Shown one piece after another: positions 1 to 14,700 of a stretch of 64,000 nucleotides of DNA. The DNA comes from Litomosoides sigmodontis (Eukaryota > Nematoda > Chromadorea > Rhabditida > Onchocercidae). Below the pieces are notes generated by a model, which was not told the DNA's origin, did no database searches, and saw nothing but the letters and a program-made list of their open reading frames with translations. The position numbers and the translations under genes were made by a program. The stretch covers positions 9,381,365 to 9,445,364 of the forward strand of contig OY718806.1 in the NCBI GenBank assembly GCA_963070105.1, in the 5' to 3' direction. Position 1 is the stretch's first letter, and each line of letters opens with the position of its first letter.

Positions 1-1445
1 TTAAAAAATTTTGTAGCTTTTTGAAAACATTTATTAATGCATGTTACAAAAAATTAAATTATTGTACGAGTTCCACAAACACTACTTTCATGCGAAGGAG
101 GAGAAAGAATGGAGTAGGAAAAAAAAGAAGAGTGTAAAATTTCATTAAAAATCAAGGTTGCAGAGTGAAATTTTCATTGACACTTTAAACTACATGTGAA
201 ACAGGTAATAAGTAAGAAATTCTTACCTGGGCAATTGAATTCATCACTGTAATCACCGCAATCGTTAATGCCATCACAGTGAGCTGAATGTGATACACAT
301 TTGCCATTTTGACAAAAAAACGAACCTAAAAAAAATTGATTAAAAATTTCACTAATTTCCTTTTTTTTTTCTTAAGCTATCTATCAATGAAAAAAACGTT
401 TAACTCATCCAAATAAAACAAATAATTTTAATATTTTGTGATAAATTTACAAAAAAATTATTAGATGAAAATTTATGAATATTTTCATTTCGTCTTAGTT
501 AATACAGTCTTATATCAGGTATAATGTTATTGATGTACTAGCGCATTTCAAAAAAAGAAAAAACAACATCCGCAAAATTTGTCATCGTACTGTTTTATGT
601 ATTTCCGGATTTTCTATAATCAACATAATACTGTCTGTCATCTTCTCCTCTATCGTTGATCTCTTAAATTTTCGTTTTTTCTTTCTTTCATTCAGCTTTT
701 TTCTACTCTTTCATCTATCACATAACATCGCCGATAATTCACAAAATTAGAGGATAATTAAAATAAAAAATAAATTCATACTTTTGTCAAATAAATTAAA
801 AAAATGTTGCATCGTAACATTTAATAAATATCACTGTGCGTAACAAAATTTTTCATTAATTTTTGTAAAATTATATATTTCCAATCTTTTACATAGTTTT
901 TTATCACATAGTTTATAAAAAAAAAAAACCATAGATATATATGTCTTTTATTTTTTGCTACATAAATTAAATATTAGCAATTTTTTACTTCTACACAAAT
1001 TGGTAGTGTAGGAAAAAAAATTATATTATAAAATTAAATTTTTAAAGATGCAAATGCATTTAAATAGAAATTGATGAGGATTGATGTAGTTCAACGCATC
1101 ACATAACATCATTGCTGATTTGTATTTCTTTTATTGTTTTAATCGGTGATTGGTACAGTGATGGATGCCAAGGTCATTTAAGTACTGCTATCTGTTCCCA
1201 TCTTATCTCACTTCATTTTATGCATCATCCCTTCCATCCCCGAAATGAAATTCACAATTTTCCAATCTTTCTTTCATCCACTCTTTCACACACTCATTAC
1301 GCCTCTCTCTTTCATCTTACTCATTTGCTACTTGGCTTACCTTGCATGCATGCAGGTAACGCACATACAAATGGTAATAATGTATTGCACATTTCTAAGC
1401 TCCACCGTAGTCCATTAGTTGCTGTTGTTGCTGTTGCTGTTGTTG

Positions 1446-1480
<35 letters not shown>

Positions 1481-4400
1481 ACTGATGGTGTTGTTGTGGT
1501 CATCGACACCTGTAAATTCATCATGCATCCTATCGCCTCACCCTGTCACTGTATTCTTTCAAGTGAACAGCACGAAAATTTCATCTTAGCTTAATTTTAA
1601 TGTCCATTTAAATTGTTTAGTAAAATTGATTGCTAAACTGTTTATTAATTCATTTTAATCATTCACTTTTATCATTTTACAGTTTTATATCTGAGAAAAA
1701 CAATTATCCGTGGAAATGCATATCTTCTCTGATAAGAAGAAAGGAAAAAAAAATAGGGAAATTTCCTTTGACGACATTTCTTACCTTTTCCAATCCCTTT
1801 CTCTTCCCGTTTCCTTTTTTCGTTTTTTTTTTAAGACTTCAATTAGTTCGACATGTACAAAAATTTTAATTTTCTCCAAAAAAGAAAAAAAGGAAGAAAG
1901 AAAAATGGAACACAACTTGAAATTACTAAAATGATCGATTGAAATTACGATAAAATACATTCATATATATAGTTTAGATTTATCAAATATACATTTTTAC
2001 GGTATCAGAATAATTTTAAATGAATATTTTAGTATATAATTACGGAGCAAATATAGTACGTAGTTAATCTCTTAGGTATGAATGAGTGAGTGAATACCTT
2101 TGTACAGGTTCCAGCCCTATAATTCGGTTGTCCATCGTTCCAATGGCCAACATAACGTGATGTTATGGTGCCATCAGACCACAAAAAGTACGCATTTTCA
2201 TCTTCGGTTTGTTGTGCAACAATACCTTTAATAAAATAACATTTTATAAATTTTATAAAAATTTTCAATTAATTTTTACTAATAATATAATTTGACAGCT
2301 AATAAAGAACAGAAAATGGTGTTAATTTCAATGAAACAATTCGTACCAATCCAGAATTCATTACGATTTATTGAAAGATTTTTCTGTTGTCGATTGACTA
2401 AACGATGCAAAAAGTTATTTTCGCTAAAAGATTCAATACGTGCAAGTTGACTTCCGTACCTGTTATTGAAAAATACACGTAAGATAATAATGTTTTAATT
2501 ATAAGAATTAAACAAATCTACAAACATCCAATTTAAATTTCATCAAAAAGCAAAGCAAAAGCAATCAACACCTTTGTAAAGCTTAAATTTTGCAATTCCA
2601 AAAAAAAAAATTTCTAAGAAGCAAAGAGTTCGTAAAAATTGTTGCCTAGCAACTTTACAAAAATTTCAAATTAAAAACGCCATTAATATTGTATCATTAC
2701 GTCCACTTACTATTCCGACTTTCGTGCACTTTCTTCAGTCGAATTAAAATTTTTTGCGCTAACTGCGATATGAAGGAAACACAAAACAAAATATATTAAT
2801 GGTGATAACGATATGATTACTTATGATAAGAGCAGTGATGGACATAATGAAGAAGTGCTTAAAATTTTTGCATAATCAATAATGCTATGCATGAATTTCT
2901 TAACTAATTAATCATGCATTCACTCAACCTGGAGCAAAATAGTAGTGCTTGTGGCCATGATCGTTCAATTGTATATACCCGAAAACACTTCGACCTGTAT
3001 TTCTCCCATCCTTGTGCACATTCTAAGCCAATATCTGATACTGTATATTTCATATCAGTTACATTTTTCAAGCCATTTTCCTAAAAAAAGATGTTTTTAA
3101 CAAAATTAGAAAGAGAATGGTTGGAAATGAGGAAAATTTCCTATTATTAATAGAAAAATGACAAGCGAGAAAGAAATGTGAATTTCTTTTCCTTCTAATC
3201 ATTAAAAAAGCTAAAGCTAACCGATTCAGTGGTAGCAGCGGTAGCAGCGGTGATAAACGTTGCTGCACTGATAAACGGAAAAATTGATGTAGCAGTGCTA
3301 TCCGTAAAAACGGTTGCAATTGCTGCATTTTGTTTTAGTGAAATTAGCAGTATGAATGATAACAATAGCAATTGTGATCGCTCTTTTCGTGATGCAATAG
3401 ATAAATGGTATTGTTGGAAAATTATCATGGTAGATGATAATGATAATAGTATATGGTGGTAAAAGCGTACGCATACACCATCCACCGCACTCAATAATGG
3501 GCTGTCAATGTCGTCAGGCGTCAATTGGTGGTGGTCGTTCAGGCTGCCTTACGGATTTTGCAATCAGGGCAAGAAGATGAGAGGAATAGTCCAGTTGACC
3601 TCATTAATTTGACCTTCCAACTGCTTCATTTTAACCTTCAAATAGACGAGAGGATGTATCACCTTGTCTTCATCATTCGAAATTCTTACAACAGCCAATT
3701 ACTATCAAATGCAAAATGCCAGTCCATCCATTTTTCTTTTATCTTTTCCTGCCAACCTTTTCCATATCGTTTTTTTCACCTCTCTCTCTCTCTCTCTCTT
3801 TTCACCATTTTTCTCTCTTTTTTTACCCTTCATCTCTTTCATCTTTCGTTCCACACTGCAATATCTAAATTTCCAGCAATAATACAAATCGCATTTTCAT
3901 TTCATCATATTTCCACAATATTTTCATTTTCACTATCTCTTTGTTAGCTTTGATTATATCATTAACAATTGAAGATCGTACAATAATGATATGATGTGAT
4001 ACGATGATGACCAATGGAGTGTTAGCGAATAGCTTTTCATTATTGCTGTATTTTGATAATTTTTTCAATTTTTAATTTCATTTTTATTAATAAATTAACT
4101 ATCATCTCTTTTATCGCGTCTTTCTCTTTCTACAAAAAACAGAGAGAAAAAGATTTCATTTTATGTACTGTTTTAGTGATAACAGGTTTCCACATGCATC
4201 CTGATATCTTAAATTAAACTGATTATTATCATTTGCTGTCAGATTTTTTATTGTGGAATGTTAATGAAATCTGTCGATTTATGCACACATATCATCTAGA
4301 CACCTTTACTTTATACAATAATAATTTAAATTTACACTAACGCTATTAAAATAGAATTTGAAAGTTTTCACTACTAATTCTAATGTTGTAATTTAAAATT

Positions 4401-4730
4401 ATATGAAATTTTTTAGTTTACTTTCCAATTTTGCCCCTCTTTTCTTTATTTTTCTCTAACCTATTAATCGTCCATAATCCATCACTTAATTCTATAAGTC
4501 AATATTTCGGAACAATTTTCAGATTATTTCGATCAGTACGTGATAAAACCAATCTTAGACTTTTGAGGAATACACCATCAATTAATTGATAGCTCAATAA
4601 TGCGATGAAATATTTGAGTTAAAATTTACAATTAACAAAGCTTATTTCAATATTCTTTTCAGTTTTTTTTTCCTCCTGTTACGTTCTGAGCAATGAACAA
4701 TATGAGAATTAAGACAAAAACGAATAACAT
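1..4730 (-). CDS. Secreted C-type lectin domain protein with LDL-receptor class A module (3' end beyond left edge)
   Basis: Six exons join in phase: 4683-4730, 2929-3080, 2347-2459, 2098-2225, 1341-1509 and 227-325; the gene then leaves the window. The first exon encodes a 16-residue hydrophobic signal peptide ([16 protein letters not shown]). Exons 2-5 form a C-type lectin domain, seen in [36 protein letters not shown] and [14 protein letters not shown]. The calcium motif is not a clear EPN or QPD: the GQPN is followed by YRAG, so sugar binding is uncertain. Exon 6 is an LDLa repeat ([24 protein letters not shown]) with the acidic calcium cluster. Exon 5 starts at a TTTACAG acceptor and carries a low-complexity Ala/Thr tract inside the lectin fold. 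The role is probably extracellular recognition or adhesion, which is inference. The start is chosen because the signal-peptide exon ends in phase 0, matching exon 2. Confidence 0.87.
1431..1485 (-). repeat. Coding CAG/CAA-type trinucleotide repeat in the lectin exon
   Basis: A GCA/ACA codon run on the minus strand encodes about nine Ala followed by Thr and Ala/Thr residues. It lies within the exon at 1341-1509, between the conserved Cys-containing GTCTK segment and the terminal WSLEMC...PFVC segment. It stays in the lectin frame and is bordered by good splice sites. Confidence 0.8.
3081..4682. other. First intron of the lectin gene
   Basis: About 1.6 kb between the signal-peptide exon and the first lectin exon. 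It holds a short CT repeat near 3781-3800 and AT-rich sequence. Open frames here are short and low-complexity, and I see no supported coding exon. Confidence 0.6.
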
Positions 4731-5225
4731 TGAATATTTATCGACGACGACTGATTTTTGCAAAAGTTTTATTTTTCCACAAAAATTAAAAATGAAATCC
4801 ACGAGAAAAATCACAAAAAAAAAGCAATATAATCTGCACAATCCAAATACTAAACACTGAACAGCCACTGCTTTTTCTTCCTTTAGAACTGGTTTATAGC
4901 ATTCTAACAAATTTCACCATATATTTTTTCACATTTGATAAAAAGCAAATAAACAAATGAATAATTGGAAATGAAATGAATAAACATGAATGCAAATTTT
5001 ATTCAACAATTATGTTTTAATTCAAAGATGATCATGAAATTACACAACAAAAAAATATCAATACGTGTTGGAAATTGGAAACTGATTACTAACTAAATAA
5101 ATGAAATTAATAATCTGTGAAATACTTGTAAACTTAGCAAAAAATCTTTCATCCACAAATTAATGAGGGCAACAATGGAAATGGTAGCGATAGCAACAAC
5201 AAACAAACATCAACAACAACAGCAA

Positions 5226-5757
5226 ACAAACAAGCAAACAAACAAACAAACAAATAAACAAGCAAATAAACAAACAAATAAACAAACAAATAAACAAACA
5301 AATAAACAAACAAATAAACAAACAAATAAACAAACAAATAAACAAACAAATAAACAAACAAATAAACAAACAAATGAACAAAAAAATAAACAAACAAATA
5401 AACAAACAAATAAACAAACAAATAAACAAACAAATAAACAAACAAATAAACAAACAAATAAACAAATAAACAAACAAATAAATAAACAAATAAACAAACA
5501 AATAAACAAACAAATAAACAAACAAATAAACAAACAAATAAACAAACAAATAAACAAACAAATAAACAAACAAATAAACAAACAAATAAACAAGCAAATA
5601 AACAAACAAACAAATAAACAAACAAACAAATAAACAAACAAACAAATAAACAAACAAACAAATAAACAAACAAACAAATAAACAAACAAACAAATAAACA
5701 AACAAACAAATAAACAAACAAACAAATAAATAAATAAACAAATAAATAAATAAATAA
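5226..5757. repeat. AAAC/AAAT tetranucleotide array
   Basis: About 530 bp of alternating AAAC and AAAT units with a higher-order pattern. The 5' part runs as AAACAAAT pairs; the 3' part shifts to a 12-bp AAAC-AAAC-AAAT rhythm. It is open in several frames on both strands only because the units lack stops, so none of those frames is a gene. Confidence 0.95.
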
Positions 5758-5965
5758 TATCCAACACCAACAACAGCAGCAAGGATGGCAATATCCGTTC
5801 TTCGGAAACACGATTTCATGATTTAATGGGGGGGAAATATTTTAAGATGTTTTCTTACACAGCAATTTTCATTCATTAATTTAGTGAAATTTAAATGAGA
5901 AAAAAGGACAAAACAAAACACACGTGTACATCCCATTAATATATGCGTGTATATGCGTGTACGGG

Positions 5966-5994
5966 CGTGTGTGTGTGTGTGTGTGTGTGTGTGT
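5966..5994. repeat. GT dinucleotide microsatellite
   Basis: About 14 uninterrupted GT units preceded by imperfect TATGCGTG repeats. Confidence 0.95.
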
Positions 5995-8865
5995 TGTCCA
6001 TTCAACTAACTGATCTATTCCACTAATTACACTGCTTTTTTTGTTGTATTCTGAAGAAAAAAGTTTTTTTTTCCGAATGAAGTAAGTAATTTTATCAAAA
6101 AAAATTCAAATAAATTAAAGTTTAATTGATAAAAAAACGAGAACATAAATGGAACAACTAGTTGTAGGAGAACTTTGCAAAAATTCCCTCAATTCCCTCT
6201 TCACTCCATGAGGAAAGAAATTTATTAATTTTACAGCAAAAAAAAAAGTTTTTTATCGTAACAATTTATGGGAATTAATTTGGCATATTTTAGATGTAAA
6301 TTTAGAACTTAAAATGTGATCATATAAGAGAAAGATAAAAATATGGAATGTTCAATTAAACATTTTAACTTTCTTTCGTAAATCAATTATAATTATAACC
6401 TGAAAAGAATAAGAGTATTTGCAAAAGAAAAAATTTTATAACATGCCCAGTGTCGATGATACATTAATTACCCTTGATGAATTAAACAGGTAACAAATTT
6501 TAGTTATCCTTTAATGCAATTAGTAATTTGAAAATGAGATAAGCCTGTAATTAACTTTATACGTCTTGCCGGATGGCAATTACGTTAACGAAAAGCGAAA
6601 AGATCGCTAACAGAGTAGTGAATTTACTGATAAATGATACATTTTTTTTTTTTATTTTGTTCACCCACAGTTATTTGTAACCTGAAATTGGTTGCACTGA
6701 GTAAATTATCAAATAAATAGGTAGGAAAAAGGAACAAAAAATAAGCAAATATAATTGAGGAATTGAAATGGTATTAATTCAGTCTAGGTTTACAGCAAAC
6801 TTGTCCATTTTATTTCTTCGGTAAATAATGTACAATGACATCGATAACTGGAGGGAAAGTGTTCGCTAATAAAACAATTCCATCAACTCTACCTTCTTGA
6901 TTCTCTTCCTTTGATGACCCTTATTTACATCTTTATTTGTCCATCTGTTTGTCCTAATGCATCATACTGTATAGCAAATGCATCACTGATTAATCAACTG
7001 ATCAGATGATTAAATTAAATCAAATTTAAAAATTTAAAGTTCATGAAACATATGACATCATCCCCATGGTATTAAATATATGAAGATGGTGCTACTCGGT
7101 CTGCTAACCTCGATACTATTCAAATTTCATAAAAACGATGTGAAGTTTAATTGTGGTACGAATTGTTACTATATAACTTCCAATGTAAAAAGATTTCAAT
7201 TGAAGTTTCGAACTAAAAGTAAAGCTTGATTATAAAGTTTGCATGGATAACAACTTAGTGGGAATAAATGATTTAGGATGAGATTAATCCTAACGATAAC
7301 GTCAGCATTTGCAACGTGTCGTTATGATGTACGGCTATCATCATCCATAAATGATTTGAAATAATTACTATAAACAATAGAAGTGAGACTCCTACAGAGA
7401 AAACGGATGTCCAACCTTGATTTTTAATTCCGTTAAATTGATCATTTTTCGAAATATAATTTCGGGTGCTCAAGCTGATATAGTATTATTTTTCCTAAGC
7501 CTATAAATAACCGTAGCATACTACCTTTACAAAATGTCATATCAAATGAACTCAATTTCTTTTTTCTATTAATGTCTTACCCTATAGCAGCAATTACTTT
7601 CGTGCTCGTAACCATCCAACGATTTCCAACAATTAAACTGAACTAAAAATTTCTTCATTCCGGAATGCTCAAGCATTTTACCTATCAGGTAACAAATTTA
7701 AAAAAAAATGTTTTAACAATTTTTTGTTCAATTCGTGATATTTTTGTAGTTCTATTTTACAAGGAAAATGAAAAATTTTTAATTTCGTGAGAGATAATTA
7801 AACGTTTTATGTTACTAAATAGTGACGTGTTAATGGACCAAATATTTGTAAAATTGAGAATTCTTTTCGGGAGAAAAAAAAAGACACGAAAAGAGATAAC
7901 CATATACTCGAAATTTTAGTGAAAGCATTTCTAAAAAAAAAAACAAAAATAATGTTGACATCTCATGTCATATGTGGGAAAATTACAACCGGAAGCTGAT
8001 ATTTTGTATGAATTGCAAAAAGAAGTTACAACCGGTGTATATTCCGATGAAGTATCTTATCTCAGTAGAAAATAGGTTTCTTAGGTTCTATCCGCTTTTA
8101 TGCTAATAAATTCGGAAGCTCGTTTAGAGGTAAAGAAAAGTCAACAATGTATTTCAGTGCAGTTAATTCTCGTCATTTCACTTGTTCATCATGCTATCAA
8201 ATGAATGGTTGCAATATGATTAAGAGACTGGTGTAGGAGTATCTTCATTTCACATTATGATTTTTTTGCAATATCGTAAGTAATCTGTTTTCATAAGATA
8301 ACTTAAAAATCAAATAAATTAGAGAACAAGTTGAGAAAAACATCAAAATCAAACAAATCAAGAAACGAATTGAAAAACGAGTAAACAAACTCAAGGAAAA
8401 AAACAATCAATGCAAGCTGTAATATCTGTTTCATCCATGAAATATTAGGAACTAAAAACTACGAAATATTAGGAACAACAGTTTCTTAATATCATAATAA
8501 GCTCAGTGGGACAGTGAATTTGCACAAGCGCTTCCAAAATCCGCAAAAATCTCAAAATACTTTTCTAGCATGCATTTTTCACTCAACCTTTCTCGTTATC
8601 CCTTAGTAACAGACATAGCACAAATTTTAGGATTAAAAAAGAAAAAAATTAACAACGAAAAATAAGTCTAGACTTGTCAATCACTTCTAAAAAAAAATAA
8701 TGAGAAAAGTAATATCGTTAACATCAGAATGAAATCACCAAAAACATATTGCAAGAAAACTACCCGGATTTGGATGTTGCTGCAGTCAACCATGGGCACT
8801 GAAAGAAGCTCAATCACAAAATTTGTATTACTAGTTTAGATGGATTACAATCCAAACTCACAGTT

Positions 8866-8871
8866 TTTATT
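8866..8871 (-). terminator. Poly(A) signal AATAAA for erlin
   Basis: A canonical AATAAA on the minus strand about 120 bp downstream of the erlin stop codon. Confidence 0.5.
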
Positions 8872-8992
8872 GTTGTAAAATCCATGAAATGTCAAAATTT
8901 TGCAATATGACAGACAAGTGTAATAAGTGGAATTGAATGGGCAGGAAAAACAAAAAAAAAACAATCCGTAGTGCATGTGATATGACAAACAA

Positions 8993-11484
<2,492 letters not shown>

Positions 11485-11788
11485 ATCTAAGCTACGCTGC
11501 TGTCTTTCACATCAATTTTGTAATTTACGATCCTAACACATTAACACTTCCATAATTCACATTGCTCTAATTTGCATATCATTTAAAGACCACGCCTCCC
11601 ATCCTACCAATCAATCCAATTTCATCGTAGCCAAATTTCGGATATTAGACTCACTTAAAGCGTAAACTTTTATATAATTCAGGAACCACTTCTTCCCAAA
11701 AATCACTGCCTTCAACATTTATTATGGGAACCGAAAAGGCGATCACTGATATTCACATAGACTTTAATAAGCAGACACGTAGAAAAAA

Positions 11789-11794
11789 TTTATT
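11789..11794 (-). terminator. Poly(A) signal AATAAA for intersectin
   Basis: AATAAA on the minus strand begins five bases after the intersectin stop, implying a very short 3' UTR. The next gene, erlin, starts about 300 bp further on. Confidence 0.55.
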
Positions 11795-11798
11795 GAAT

Positions 11799-14700
11799 TC
11801 AATAGAATAATTGTACAACGAATTTCAAAATTACACGAGGTCGTAAATTCGATATATCTCCTGATTCACAATCAAATTGCTTCGACATTGGACCACGATG
11901 CATTGTTGCAGTTGTCAACAAATCTGCCATTGCAATTTTACTGCTACCTGAAAATTTTAAAACACATTGACGAAAGGTTAAGTTAAACCTCCTTGTTATT
12001 TCCGAGCCTTACAATGAAATTTCATACTAATAGAGAAATTCACAGCTTTTTCGCTTTCAAAGTACTTCATAAAAACAATTCATATGTTTAAAGAAGTAAG
12101 CAAACGATGCCACGAGTAGAAATATGCAATGATTTCGTAAGAATTATTGTGAGGTAGGGTTAAAACGATGGTAGACAGTAGAATTGGAGTAAACAAAGGT
12201 AACTCCCTGAAGTTATGAAATGCATCTTTAAAGACAAAAATTGATCTAGACATGATAACCGGCAGTAAATGGTAAAGTGTATCAGTTACTATTAAATCAT
12301 GTTAAACATACCTGCACAAAGGTCTGGCGAAAAGATTCGATTGAGAAAAATTGATACTTCAAAAAAATCATCATAAGCAGTTTTATAGATAGGCAGTTGT
12401 GTGGTACAAAGATGCTCTTTTTTGTTGATATCAACATCAGCATACGTTGACGTCTGACCGATTTGAAATTTACACAATATCGATTGGGCTCCTAATAATT
12501 TCAATGCACTATTAACGTTTAAAATGCAAACTAGCTCCACAAAAAGTCGGCCTTGTTCAGACATATCACAAGATATCGTTGGTTTCTGAAAAAAAGCATT
12601 TGGTAATACAGGAAATTTGATTAAACACCCAAAATTTTTTAAAGGAATTGAGCAATTTCATCTAACAGTAAACTTTTACCGGCAAGCACTGATTACAGTA
12701 ATCGTTAATCGCTTTTTCAATTTGTGCAATCCAGAATAATCGAGCATTTCGATTTGGTGCGCGTAATATTACGGAAAATTCACCTAAAATCTAAGTAATA
12801 AACACTACTAGAGGCAAACAAGAACGTATGAAAAGACGGAAATGTAAGAAAATGCTAACCGGAGCGAACTTCAAACGAACAATCATCCATTTCCTTGTTC
12901 TGCACAACTTTAGCATTCTCCAGCAACAAAGGTGTTTTGTAAAGATTTAACTGGAATTCACTTGTTTTGGAAATTCTGAACTCCTCCAGCTACAAGAAAT
13001 TACGTGAAAATTCCAAATCACCAGGTTGTTATGCTATCATTATTATAACAGTCGCTTTGTGCGCCTATCACAGCGTGACTTCGGAATGCTAACGCTTTCT
13101 TGATATGCATGTAAGATTGTAGCTTCCTTTAGCTGTCATCCAATATGTTATTATATTACTGCCACATCAAAAGCTGAAGCTAGGTGCTGTTTAATACTGC
13201 TTATAGTTTCTACCTACACACAACGCTGGTATCCACATACGGTCTGTGATATCCTTCTGATACTTTAATTCTGAGTTATTGTTGCAGCACGGTTAACTGA
13301 ATGATAAAACCTGTTCGATTTGTTCCGCTGGTGTTGTTAGCATTAAAAAATCATTAAATAACAAGGCAACCAATATTTTTCCATTTAACTGTTTCTGCAA
13401 AGCTCCTGAATGGAGAAGACATCGTGGACCAACTTTCCTGGAATAACAAAAAAGTTTATAAAATTAAAATAGGATGTTTCGTTCGATTCCATTAAATTTT
13501 AAATTCAAATTTAAACTTCAAAGCACCGTGTGTAGGACGGGAAGACAAGGGGTGGTTGTATAGCTTCACAATGGATATGTTGCTGGGCCCAAATGAGCAT
13601 GCTGGAACTGTCTACTACGCTGATAACATCGTTAATTTCGGTACATAATGACTTTAACATCTCGTACGCCTTCTCAAGATTCTAAATAATTTCACTTTAC
13701 AGGCAATCGTTTAATCGTTCATTTAAACATATCGTTTACAGATAATTGTTCATAAAGGAGAGAAAAAGACGAAACAATTTTTAACCTTCCGTTTAGCGTC
13801 ATTAGGATCTGTATATTTAACAAGCTTTTCAAAAATTAACGGATAACGAGTAATGCGATTCATCGGTAATAGCAAAAAGTAACTGAAGTTTATCCCCTTT
13901 GTCTTTATACAACATGAACGATATGCCTGAAATGAATGTATCTTCGGGAAATCGTAAATTATACAGTAATATAGCACTAAACTAAAAAAGCATCTCAAAA
14001 GCAAAGAAGCTACCTGTCTGAAAGAAACATTGCTATGTTCAAGCTCATTTAGCATTTCCAACGCCGCTTGCTGCTTCGAGCAAAAATCAACATAAGCATG
14101 AAGCAAATCAAACTTTTCCACAAATACGTCACCTTAAATTGCACAAAGATCCAGGAAATTTTTCACAATCAACTTACAAGCTAAGAATCCACTACGATGG
14201 ATCCGAGAAAAAAATCATTGAATAAGGAAGAAATAGTGTGCACTGAATTTAGAATAGCGCTCGAACTCGATTGATTGATTGAACAATGGTAATCTTTACA
14301 TTAACTTGCAGTTCGTTAGGAAAAAAAGTGTTGCTAACCACATGAAATGACAGTCACATTCTCAATTTAAATTCAGCTTCAATCCTATTGGCTTTTTTCA
14401 CCGCCTCGTTCTCAATCTTATAGGTCTTTTCTCTACAAAAAGATTCACCTGAATTAATTTCTACTAGACCTCTCCGATTTTCAAAGTAAATTTTGAAAAG
14501 AAAAGAGACTGACCAGGTGGCAGCTGTTTAAGTGCACTGGCAATAGAAGTGGAAACAAAAATGAGTTGTTCAAAATTTAAAAATAATTGGCTTGTAAGAC
14601 TAGTACTAATTACGCCTTCTAATCCTTGAGCGAATACTTCATAGCACTGTGCTAAGTCATGGCAATATTTCACTTCTGTATCCAACAATTCCTAAAAAAG

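Larger units (their letters stand above)
4731..8992. other. Intergenic region upstream of the lectin gene and downstream of erlin
   Basis: This stretch holds a tetranucleotide array (5226-5757) and a GT microsatellite (5966-5994) and is otherwise unremarkable AT-rich DNA. An AATAAA on the minus strand at 8866-8871, about 120 bp past the erlin stop, is a likely erlin poly(A) signal. A short frame near 7273-7473 encodes one hydrophobic helix but lacks convincing splice sites. Confidence 0.6.

Noticed and set aside
1112..1594. Plus-strand frame of 160 codons
   Set aside because: Antisense to the lectin exon; it has poly-Val/poly-Ala composition from the same trinucleotide repeat.
3195..3524. 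Ala/Val-rich frames on both strands
   Set aside because: Repeat-like GTAGCAGCG composition within the first intron of the lectin gene, without splice support.
5149..5819. Several long frames on both strands (Leu/Phe/Cys/Val- or Thr/Asn/Lys/Gln-rich)
   Set aside because: All derive from the stop-free AAAC/AAAT tetranucleotide array.
7273..7473. Minus-strand frame with one hydrophobic helix (VFSVGVSLLLFIVIISNHLW)
   Set aside because: No convincing acceptor or donor in phase and no partner exons nearby.
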